Shown here one piece after another: positions 1-5,498 of a DNA stretch of 5,498 nucleotides; the stretch's first letter is position 1; each line of letters starts with the position of its first letter. The notes beneath the pieces were generated by a model. That model ran no database searches and had not been told where the DNA came from. It saw nothing but the letters and a program-made list of their open reading frames with translations. This DNA comes from Thermococcus sp. (GTDB taxonomy: Archaea > Methanobacteriota_B > Thermococci > Thermococcales > Thermococcaceae), in contig NZ_JAMONU010000202.1 in the NCBI RefSeq assembly GCF_027066465.1, forward strand, positions 1-5,498, read 5' to 3'. A program made the translations under genes and the position numbers.

Positions 1-1
1 T

Positions 2-700
2 GACGTCCTCGGTACCGTTCTCAAGGACTACGTTCCCGGCCTCGTGGGCGAGATATTCACCGAGGAGGAGCGCGAGCTTACCAGGAGATACTGGGCAATC
101 CTTGAGGCCGTTGCCGGGGGAAAGGTGAGCACTGGGGAAATAGCGGGGGAGCTATCTTCTCGGGGATTGATGGAGAACGCTTCCCCGGGAGCTGTAGCGC
201 CATATCTAGAAATCCTCGCGGGAATGGGCTTGCTTGAGAGAATCTCAGTCTTTGGAAAGAGGAGAAAGGTCTACCGCTACCGCCACGTATCGCCCCTCGT
301 GGACTTCGCGTACTACCTTAATGCAAAGTACGGTTTCTTCGAGACCGGTCTTCCCCAGAAAACCGTCCGCAGATTGCTGGAGGAAAAACTGCCCCACTAC
401 GTAGAGGTGTTCTTTGAACGTCTCTTCGCCCAGCACTACGGCCTTCAGCCGGTCAGAATCGAGAAGCCGGAACTTGAGCTCGACGTTGCCCTCGTGAAGA
501 ACAGGAGGCTCTACTTGGTCGCCGAGGTCAAGTGGAAGGAGAAGCTTAGAGAGCGGGATATTAGAAAGGCTGAAAACAAGTTTGAGAGCGCTGGAGCTGA
601 GGTTAACCTCCTTGTCGTTCCGGACAGAAGCGTCCTCCCACGGGAGCCAGAGAACGCGAGAGTCTTCGACTGGAGGGACGCTTTAGCGCTCGCCCCATAA
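2..700 (+). CDS. Archaeal ATPase (DUF234 type), C-terminal part, 5' end outside window
   Basis: The reading frame is open from base 2 to the TAA at 698-700, so the gene enters from the left edge. A GTG at 44 is only an internal codon, because the residues before it (DVLGTVLKDYVPGLVGEIFT) continue the same protein. The visible part fits the C-terminal half of archaeal AAA-type ATPases of the PF01637 + DUF234 (PF03008) architecture. There is a winged-helix-like segment (EIAGELSSRG...VAPYLEILAGMGLLERI), then a DUF234 region with D-V-A-L-V followed by L-V-A-E-V-K-W. That acidic residue plus E-x-K resembles a PD-(D/E)XK nuclease core. The Walker motifs would lie upstream, outside the window. These proteins are common in Thermococcales and their cellular role is poorly defined; a link to DNA handling or mobile elements is inference. 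The last 18 bp overlap the convergent mini-gene at 683-835. The family call is fairly secure, the function is not. Confidence 0.85.
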   Translation, partial: DVLGTVLKDYVPGLVGEIFTEEERELTRRYWAILEAVAGGKVSTGEIAGELSSRGLMENASPGAVAPYLEILAGMGLLERISVFGKRRKVYRYRHVSPLVDFAYYLNAKYGFFETGLPQKTVRRLLEEKLPHYVEVFFERLFAQHYGLQPVRIEKPELELDVALVKNRRLYLVAEVKWKEKLRERDIRKAENKFESAGAEVNLLVVPDRSVLPREPENARVFDWRDALALAP

Positions 701-835
701 CGGCTCCCAATCCTTACACACGAAGTTCATGTGGACGGTCTTCATGTGCTTCCTGCACATCCCGTAGGTCAGGAAGTATGAATCAATCGGCCCGAACCAG
801 CGGCAGTTTTTACAGGCCCTGAGCTTCTCGTCCAT
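683..835 (-). CDS. 50-aa four-cysteine mini-protein downstream of the AOR gene
   Basis: A short ORF reads ATG at 835-833 to TAA at 685-683 on the minus strand. It encodes 50 residues: a C8-x2-C11 pair (ACKNCRWFGP), then C27 (YGMCRKH) and C40 (FVCKDWEP), with His30 and His35 between the last two. Four spaced cysteines in so small a soluble protein suggest a zinc knuckle or an iron-sulfur site; the metal is not decided by sequence. A purine-rich GGTGG lies a few bases before the ATG, a plausible Shine-Dalgarno. The gene starts 42 bp after the AOR stop on the same strand with no obvious separate TATA box, so co-transcription with the oxidoreductase is likely. It could then be an accessory, electron-transfer or maturation partner (inference). 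Its last 18 bp overlap the convergent ATPase gene. I do not recognise a named family. Composition, start signal and cysteine pattern argue it is a real gene. Confidence 0.72.
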   Translation of the reverse strand: MDEKLRACKNCRWFGPIDSYFLTYGMCRKHMKTVHMNFVCKDWEPLWGER

Positions 836-877
836 TTCCCCCACCGGGGAGAATAAGGGGGGAGGGGATAAAAACCT

Positions 878-2797
878 TCAGATTCCCGCTCCAATGTCGT
901 CCGCGATGTCCGGCAGGTCGAGGGCCATGAGCTTGGCCTTGGTCGGGATTCCGTCCCTGCTCCATCCGCGAGCCTGGTAGTACTCGTCGAGCATCCTGTC
1001 GAGCTCCCACGGCGGGACGTGCAGGCCCTTGCTCGGTCCCTCCGGAATCGGCTCCCACATAATCCTGTACGGGAGCGTGTCGTCCTTCCTTGTGAAGCCC
1101 TCGCGGACGTTGAAGGCTCTCGCTATGTTCATTATCCTCTCGCCGATGACCATCAGCTCGGCCTCGCCGATGTTCATTCCCGTTACCGCCTCGATGAGGT
1201 CGGGGAAGCCCTCGAGGAAGTACATGTGCCTCGAGAACTTGCACGTTCCGGTGGCATCGTAAACCGCCATGAGGTTCTCGTGGAAGGCAATCTCGAAGCC
1301 CTTGTTCTCGCCCTTAGTCCTGTCAACGCCCTCGAACTTCCACCACTTGCCGACCAGCTCGGTTCCGTAGGCGCCGCTGGTGAGGTGGTCGGCACCGCGA
1401 ACGCTAACAGCGAATGCCAAAGCCATTCCCTTAATTCCCCTAACGTCGTACGCCGGAGGCTCCATGCCCTTGACGTGCATCGCGAACTTCCAGCTCTCCT
1501 TTCCGAGCCTCTCACTGGCCCTCTTGACGCCATCAGCCAAAAGCTTTCCGAGGTTGCCCTCGCGGTAGGCCATCTTCTTGAGGGCCTCAACCGCCGCCTC
1601 ACCGTTTCCGAAGGTCAGCTCGAGACCGTCAGTTTCCTCCTTGGTGAGAAGGCCCCTCTCGTAGGCCTCCATGGCCCAGGCAATGGTGACACCCGCTGAA
1701 ATCGTGTCAAGACCGAGCTCGTCAGCGAGGTAGTTGAGGTAGGCAACGGTTTCAAAGTCGTCAAGCTCAAGTGCTCCGCCGAAGGAGTAGAGAGTCTCGT
1801 ACTCTGGGCCGTCCACCATGAAGGTGCCCCATCTCTCGCTCTCAACCTTAACGTACTGGCTGCAGGGCTTGTTGCACATCGGGCAGGGTCTTCTCCCGAC
1901 GCGGTACTTGGGCGCCCAGTAGTAGGGGTCAATCTCGATGTGAACCCTGAACTGCAAACCTTTCTCCTGCATCTCCTTGAGCTTCTCATATGCCTTTTTG
2001 AAGAAGCCCATCTGCCAGTTCCTAACCGGGAAGGTTCCCCTCTCGCGGTTCATCCAGTCGAGGAACTCGCCGCTTCCGTAGTCCATGTCGGCTTTAGTGG
2101 CAGGGTGGTCCTTGAAAACCTTGGCCCAGTAGAAGATAAGCTCCCTGAGCTTGTCCGGCTTTGCAATGGGTATCTTTTTCGTTCCCTTAACGACTATTCC
2201 CTTGAGCCTCTTGCTTCCGAGGACGGCTCCGGGACCACCGCGTGCGGCCTGCCTCTCATCGGTATCGATGATTGATATCAGGCTGAGGTTCTCGCCTGCC
2301 GGACCGATAAAAGCCGTTGCGAAGCCGGGATACTCCTCCTTGGCCTTCTTTCTGGCCTCGCCGGTGGTGAGGCCCCAGTAATCGTTTGCCGGAACGAGCT
2401 TGACCTCGTCGTCCTTGATGTAGAGGAGAACCGGCTCATCGCTCTGTCCCTCTATGATGAGAACGTCGTAGCCGGCCTTCTTGAGTTCCTCACCCATTTT
2501 CGCTCCCGCCATTGAACGGCCGTAGCCGCCGGTGAGGGGACTCTTGAAGTTGAAGGCCGTCTTCGAGCCGGTTCCGATTCCCGTTCCGACGAAGAGACCC
2601 GGCGTTATAATCATCTTGTTCTCAGGCCCGAGAGGGTCGGCTTTGGCCGGAACCTCGTCGTAGAGGAGTCTCGTTCCAAAGCCAACACCACCGAGGTACT
2701 TCCTTGGGAACTCCTCGGGTAGAGGCTCTACTTTTATCTCCCCCGTGCTCAAGTTAACGCGCAGAATCCTGCCCCAGTAACCACCCTCAACCTGCAT
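878..2797 (-). CDS. Tungsten-dependent aldehyde:ferredoxin oxidoreductase family protein
   Basis: The 639-aa protein is a full-length AOR-family enzyme (the Pyrococcus furiosus members are about 580-650 aa). These cytoplasmic enzymes oxidise aldehydes to acids at a tungsten bis-pterin centre and pass electrons through one [4Fe-4S] cluster to ferredoxin. The N-terminus has the family opening YWGRILRVNLSTGEI, and the pterin-binding RGGPGAVLGSKRLK follows near residue 190. Cluster cysteines are C305-x2-C308-x3-C312 plus C519. The two pterin signatures are D359-ELGL-D364 and D514-ATGT-C519; the second has Thr where P. furiosus AOR has Leu. The C-terminal DDTLPYR and PEGP blocks are also typical. 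The opening differs from glyceraldehyde-3-phosphate oxidoreductase (GAPOR). The choice among AOR, FOR and WOR4/5-like subfamilies, and so the substrate, is not resolved here. The start at 2797 is set by GAGGTGG six bases upstream. Codons are mostly G/C-ending, unlike the genes right of 3011, so it belongs to the host chromosome. Confidence 0.95.
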   Translation of the reverse strand: MQVEGGYWGRILRVNLSTGEIKVEPLPEEFPRKYLGGVGFGTRLLYDEVPAKADPLGPENKMIITPGLFVGTGIGTGSKTAFNFKSPLTGGYGRSMAGAKMGEELKKAGYDVLIIEGQSDEPVLLYIKDDEVKLVPANDYWGLTTGEARKKAKEEYPGFATAFIGPAGENLSLISIIDTDERQAARGGPGAVLGSKRLKGIVVKGTKKIPIAKPDKLRELIFYWAKVFKDHPATKADMDYGSGEFLDWMNRERGTFPVRNWQMGFFKKAYEKLKEMQEKGLQFRVHIEIDPYYWAPKYRVGRRPCPMCNKPCSQYVKVESERWGTFMVDGPEYETLYSFGGALELDDFETVAYLNYLADELGLDTISAGVTIAWAMEAYERGLLTKEETDGLELTFGNGEAAVEALKKMAYREGNLGKLLADGVKRASERLGKESWKFAMHVKGMEPPAYDVRGIKGMALAFAVSVRGADHLTSGAYGTELVGKWWKFEGVDRTKGENKGFEIAFHENLMAVYDATGTCKFSRHMYFLEGFPDLIEAVTGMNIGEAELMVIGERIMNIARAFNVREGFTRKDDTLPYRIMWEPIPEGPSKGLHVPPWELDRMLDEYYQARGWSRDGIPTKAKLMALDLPDIADDIGAGI

Positions 2798-2803
2798 ATG
2801 AAA

Positions 2804-2810
2804 CCACCTC
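2804..2810 (-). promoter_or_regulatory. Ribosome binding site of the AOR gene
   Basis: On the minus strand GAGGTGG (2810 to 2804) is followed by six bases and the ATG at 2797. It matches the anti-Shine-Dalgarno of archaeal 16S rRNA and decides the start codon. Confidence 0.8.
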
Positions 2811-2830
2811 GAAGATTTTTCGGATGGTGG

Positions 2831-2847
2831 ATTATAAGGACTTCGAA
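2831..2847 (-). promoter_or_regulatory. Probable promoter (BRE + TATA box) of the AOR gene
   Basis: On the minus strand CGAAGTCCTTATAAT contains a TATA-like TTATAA (2837-2832) preceded by a purine-rich BRE-like CGAAG. Archaeal transcription starts about 25 bp downstream of the TATA centre, which places the start near 2809. That gives a leader of about 12 nt that still includes the GAGGTGG site, a normal layout in Thermococcales. An alternative, weaker TATA-like AAATATC lies further upstream at about 2854-2860. Confidence 0.45.
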
Positions 2848-2874
2848 AAAGGAGATATTTGACATTACCGGGAG

Positions 2875-2895
2875 AGTTAAGCTCAACTATTAACT
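2875..2895. promoter_or_regulatory. Inverted repeat upstream of the AOR promoter (possible operator)
   Basis: AGTTAA, nine bases, then TTAACT form a perfect 6-bp dyad. It sits about 40 bp upstream of the putative AOR TATA box, a position from which archaeal activators can act. It does not fit the SurR consensus GTT-N3-AAC, since the GTT/AAC half sites are six bases apart. Function is inferred from position only, and short AT-rich dyads also arise by chance. Confidence 0.3.
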
Positions 2896-2903
2896 ACGGG
2901 GAA

Positions 2904-2911
2904 CTTTTATG
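2904..2911 (+). promoter_or_regulatory. Weak TATA-like element facing int(C)
   Basis: CTTTTATG preceded by GGGGAA is the only TATA/BRE-like sequence I see on the + strand between the AOR start and the integrase frame. A start about 25 bp downstream would give a leader of roughly 30 nt to the ATG at 2965, with no Shine-Dalgarno. It lies in host DNA, so if active it would be a host promoter driving the element's first operon. Low confidence. Confidence 0.2.
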
Positions 2912-2938
2912 TGCATTGACCTTTAACGAAGAACACCG

Positions 2939-2962
2939 CTGACAACTTAAAAGTCAGAAAAA
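2939..2962 (-). terminator. Transcription terminator of the (now split) tRNA-Arg gene
   Basis: Reading leftward past the CCA end of the partial tRNA, the minus strand has TAG, then TTTTT (2962-2958). A CTGAC/GTCAG hairpin with a 9-base loop (2957-2939) and an internal TTTT follow. T tracts are sufficient archaeal terminators, so this was probably the trailer and stop of the tRNA transcript. With the tRNA 5' half displaced, it no longer sits directly behind a complete tRNA gene. Confidence 0.4.
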
Positions 2963-2964
2963 CT

Positions 2965-3820
<856 letters not shown>

Positions 3821-3828
<8 letters not shown>

Positions 3829-4150
3829 GCTGATTCGGCAGGCGCTCTTTACCTCAGTGCTTGCCATTATGTTAGGTTACCTTGCTTTGTTATTATACGA
3901 CACTCTCTTCCGCCCCTGGCGCCTCGTAGAAGAGCAAATCATGACAATTGAAAGGAACATTGAGACTCTCAAAAGGGGCGGTTGGAGAGCGAAGCTCCAC
4001 AGCTGGCTTTCCATGCCAGTCTGGCATGGCGATGTTGAGCGGCATTTGAAATACCTGCTCTATCTGCACGAGGTAAAACGGGCCGAGCTTGAGCTTTTTG
4101 AAAAGTTAAAAGTCCGGAAGGAGGTGAGCGGAAGATGGGCAAAATGGTGA
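3821..4150 (+). CDS. Small single-pass membrane protein with coiled-coil tendency, element-encoded
   Basis: The 109-aa protein is not one I recognise. Residues 7-27 are hydrophobic (ALFTSVLAIMLGYLALLLYD), one membrane segment near the N-terminus. A basic RPWR follows, then charged helices: EEQIMTIERNIETLKRG and, after a Trp/Pro/Gly-rich stretch (WLSMPVWHGD), VERHLKYLLYLHEVKRAEL. This suggests a membrane-anchored helical cytoplasmic domain that could self-associate. The ATG at 3821 is chosen over the in-frame GTG at 3812 because AGGTGA (3810-3815) lies five bases before the ATG. The start overlaps the int(C) stop by 8 bp (ATGATTGA) and the end overlaps the next gene by 16 bp, so the genes are probably translationally coupled. 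A 19-bp near-perfect palindrome sits within it at 4011-4029. Function unknown. Confidence 0.75.
4011..4029. repeat. 19-bp near-perfect palindrome within the membrane-protein gene
   Basis: CCATGCCAG, one central T, then CTGGCATGG form nine-base arms with a single-base centre. The arms encode the SMPVWHG region. The short centre favours a protein-binding dyad over an RNA hairpin. It lies about 110 bp before the start of the ribbon-helix-helix gene, so autoregulation by that protein is conceivable but unproven. Confidence 0.6.
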
Positions 4151-4311
4151 GAGGTTTTAGCTTTGATGGAGAAACATTATTAATGATAGAAATTCTCTCG
4201 AGAAAATTGGGAGTAGGAAACAAGTCCGCAGTCATCAGAGAAGCAATCAGAGAAAAGTATTACCGAACCTTCGGAAACGTACCCCCTCATAGAATCATCG
4301 GAGAAAGGTGA
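4135..4311 (+). CDS. Ribbon-helix-helix DNA-binding protein (probable transcriptional regulator)
   Basis: The 58-aa protein has a CopG/Arc-like ribbon-helix-helix layout. A short strand at the N-terminus (MVRGFSFDGE) is followed by helix 1 (TLLMIEILSRKLG), then the turn and helix 2 (VGNKSAVIREAIREKYYR), with the typical N-K-S-x-V-I-R-E-A-I signature. Such proteins bind DNA as dimers through the N-terminal strands and often control the replication, transfer or integrase genes of archaeal plasmids and viruses. The tail after residue 45 (FGNVPPHRIIGER) is short and probably flexible. GGAGGTGA (4120-4127) seven bases before the ATG at 4135 sets the start; a later ATG at 4144 is too far from it. 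The gene overlaps the preceding one by 16 bp and its TGA is contained in the Shine-Dalgarno of the next gene. Targets are not visible; the palindrome at 4011-4029 is one candidate. Confidence 0.8.
   Translation: MGKMVRGFSFDGETLLMIEILSRKLGVGNKSAVIREAIREKYYRTFGNVPPHRIIGER
4306..4311 (+). promoter_or_regulatory. Ribosome binding site deciding the DUF2079 gene start
   Basis: AGGTGA lies five bases before the GTG at 4317, the same spacing as for the gene starting at 3821. The alternative in-frame GTG at 4308 is part of this site, so 4317 is the better start. The site also contains the stop codon of the upstream regulator gene. Confidence 0.7.
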
Positions 4312-4316
4312 GAAAC

Positions 4317-5399
4317 GTGCGAAAGGCTCTCGCTGGAGTTTTGTTTGTTTACTTCGTTGTCATGTCCTTATACTCTATTTTCCGCGTTAAGGTTCTCTTG
4401 GTTTTAGGGTACACGCCTACTGACTTGGTTATCTTCAATGAGAGTCTCTCAACAACGATACACGGGGCAGGCTTTTTCTATAATCACATTGAGGGAGTTA
4501 GCCATTTTGGTGTTCACAATTCACCCATTCTCCTCTTGATACTTCCTCTTTACAAGGTATGGCCTTCGGCGGACCTTCTTTTGGTACTTCAGACGCTTTC
4601 AGTAACTCTCGCGGCGGTTCCTTTCTTCAAGCTATCAAAGTTAATCCTTAAAGATGAGAATGCGGCCTTTGCTTTTACGCTCCTTTATCTCTTCAGTCCT
4701 TTTGTTTTGGGCGTTTTGAGGTTTGATTTTCATGCTGTTTCTCTTGCATTGCCTTTTATCTTCCTCTCTTTGTACTATCTTGAAAAGGGAGAGTATGTGA
4801 AGGCCTTCTTGGTGTCTCTTGTGGTTCTTCTTGTGAGGGAGGATGCGGGTTTGTTCCCAATCTCGGTGGGCCTTTATCTCTTGGCTTTGAATTACAAAAG
4901 GAACGCTAGATGGGCTTTTCTTTTTGGGGCTGCGGGTGTGTTTTGGATTGGTTTAAGCGTGTTTGTGGTTATTCCGCATTTTTCGCACTTTCATTTTTAT
5001 AACAGGTACACGGGGAAGGTTCTTTGGCGGTTTGTGGTGTATCTTGTGAGTGTTTCTCTTTTGAGTACTGGCTTTTTGCCACTCTTTGCAGGAAAGAGAA
5101 TGGTCCTTCTTGTTTTACCATTCCTTGAGCTGGCATTGAGCAACTATTGGGCCATGATGGCGATTGGAGACCATTATCAATGGCTTTTTGGGCCGCTTCT
5201 TTTGGTTGTTGCTTTGTATGGCGCGAGGAGGCTTAGCAGAAGGGCCTTTTGGGGTTCGGTTGCTGTTGCTGGCGTGTTTTCGTTGCTGTTTAGCCCTGTT
5301 TTCAGTCCGCTGTTTCCGCATTATCTTAATGCTCCCTATCTTCTTGCCAGTCGGATTGATGCCACGTTTAAATTGGCGAGAATTCTTCTCTTTCGCTAA
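4317..5399 (+). CDS. Polytopic membrane protein of the DUF2079 type, possibly C-terminally shortened
   Basis: The 360-aa protein has roughly ten to twelve hydrophobic segments, the first at about residues 5-30, the rest from residue 70 onward. Family features seen: an early acidic loop with D36 (YTPTDLVIFNESL), a His-containing motif H63/H67 (SHFGVHNSPILLLILPLYK), P83-S84 followed by LLLVLQTL, FDFH at 136-139, RED at 174-176 and FYNRY at 227-231. These match DUF2079 (PF09852), an uncharacterised archaeal and bacterial family whose layout, with an acidic residue in the first outer loop, resembles GT-C glycosyltransferases. A lipid-linked sugar transferase role is inference. Known members are usually longer (about 450-500 aa from memory), so the C-terminus may be truncated; the stop lies in an 11-bp tandem repeat. 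Start is GTG at 4317 behind AGGTGA. Codons are strikingly T-rich (CTT, TTT, GTT, GGT), unlike the host genes, which supports foreign origin. It ends the operon. Confidence 0.75.
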   Translation: MRKALAGVLFVYFVVMSLYSIFRVKVLLVLGYTPTDLVIFNESLSTTIHGAGFFYNHIEGVSHFGVHNSPILLLILPLYKVWPSADLLLVLQTLSVTLAAVPFFKLSKLILKDENAAFAFTLLYLFSPFVLGVLRFDFHAVSLALPFIFLSLYYLEKGEYVKAFLVSLVVLLVREDAGLFPISVGLYLLALNYKRNARWAFLFGAAGVFWIGLSVFVVIPHFSHFHFYNRYTGKVLWRFVVYLVSVSLLSTGFLPLFAGKRMVLLVLPFLELALSNYWAMMAIGDHYQWLFGPLLLVVALYGARRLSRRAFWGSVAVAGVFSLLFSPVFSPLFPHYLNAPYLLASRIDATFKLARILLFR

Positions 5400-5411
5400 G
5401 TTTTCGCTAAG
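5391..5411. repeat. 11-bp-period direct repeat at the DUF2079 stop codon
   Basis: TTTCGCTAAG occurs at 5391-5400 and again at 5402-5411. The first copy supplies the last codons and stop (TTT CGC TAA). GCTAA recurs at 5419-5423 and 5472-5476, giving four copies in about 80 bp. Confidence 0.55.
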
Positions 5412-5419
5412 GTAGTTAG

Positions 5420-5498
5420 CTAATTATCTTTACGAAGAAGCTTATATTCTCGTTTCCTACTTCTTATTTTGGCTAACTCTTGGGCCTCCGGAGGCGGT
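5420..5498 (-). CDS. Possible C-terminal end of a convergent gene entering from the right edge
   Basis: One minus-strand frame is open from the window edge to TAG at 5422-5420. It gives 25 residues, PPPEAQELAKIRSRKREYKLLRKDN in segments PPPEAQELAK, IRSRKREYK and LLRKDN. Charged helical character and AGA/AGG arginine codons are typical of thermococcal proteins. The other minus frames close sooner. It would converge on the DUF2079 gene with about 20 bp between stops. Too short to name, and chance is not excluded. Confidence 0.35.
   Translation of the reverse strand, partial: PPPEAQELAKIRSRKREYKLLRKDN
5484..5495. repeat. 12-bp perfect palindrome near the right edge
   Basis: GCCTCCGGAGGC is a perfect, GC-rich 12-bp palindrome in an otherwise AT-rich stretch. 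It may simply reflect coding sequence of the possible minus-strand gene (PPEA). Its meaning cannot be judged without the sequence to the right. Confidence 0.4.

Noticed and set aside
810..1244. Minus-strand ORF of 144 codons overlapping the AOR 3' end
   Set aside because: Off-frame shadow of the AOR gene with arginine/glycine/histidine-rich low-complexity product.
1019..1699. Long + strand ORF (226 codons) inside the AOR region
   Set aside because: It is the antisense shadow of the AOR gene, has no ribosome binding site, and its product resembles nothing; GC-rich codons keep the opposite strand open.
2875..2895. SurR (sulfur response) binding site upstream of the AOR gene
   Set aside because: The consensus GTT-N3-AAC is not met; the GTT and AAC half sites are six bases apart.
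3969..4235. Minus-strand ORF of 88 codons opposite the small membrane and RHH genes
   Set aside because: No start signal, and both + strand genes there have clear ribosome binding sites and sensible products.
4308..4316. GTG at 4308 as start of the DUF2079 protein
   Set aside because: It overlaps the AGGTGA that is correctly spaced for GTG at 4317.

Overview
The window looks like chromosome of a hyperthermophilic euryarchaeon of the order Thermococcales (Thermococcus-like). The reasons are a DUF234-type archaeal ATPase, a tungsten aldehyde:ferredoxin oxidoreductase (AOR) family gene, GAGGTG-type ribosome binding sites 5-7 nt from starts, very short leaders, and an SSV-type integrase at a tRNA gene. 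This assignment comes from gene content, not from a search.

Left part, about 1-2965, is ordinary host chromosome. It holds the 3' end of a DUF234-type ATPase gene (+ strand). A 50-codon gene on the minus strand (683-835) overlaps it tail to tail and encodes a four-cysteine mini-protein. Directly upstream of that on the same strand is a complete 639-aa AOR-family oxidoreductase gene (878-2797), with its promoter and ribosome binding site at about 2804-2840. The AOR and mini-protein genes probably form one transcription unit.

At 2966-3011 lies the 3' half of a tRNA-Arg(UCU) gene on the minus strand, with encoded CCA. The sequence stops matching a tRNA inside the 5' side of the anticodon stem and becomes integrase coding sequence. 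This is the signature of an SSV-type ('suicidal') integrase element. The attachment site lies inside the integrase gene, integration splits that gene, and the C-terminal part, int(C), is left against a copy of the tRNA 3' half. The window therefore contains one junction of an integrated element. The rest of the element, int(N) and the restored intact tRNA should lie to the right, outside the window.

Right part, 2966-5498, is the element. It carries a tight + strand operon: int(C), a 109-aa protein with one membrane segment and coiled-coil tendency, a 58-aa ribbon-helix-helix DNA-binding protein, and a 360-aa polytopic DUF2079-type membrane protein. Starts overlap or nearly abut the preceding stops. 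Codon use differs from the left part: A-rich in int, strongly T-rich in the DUF2079 gene, against G/C-ending codons in the host genes. A convergent minus-strand gene may enter from the right edge (5420-5498).

The main points for follow-up are the attachment junction, the operon cut off by integration from any promoter upstream of int(N), the host-supplied ATG that restores an open int(C) frame, and the four-cysteine mini-protein beside the AOR gene.
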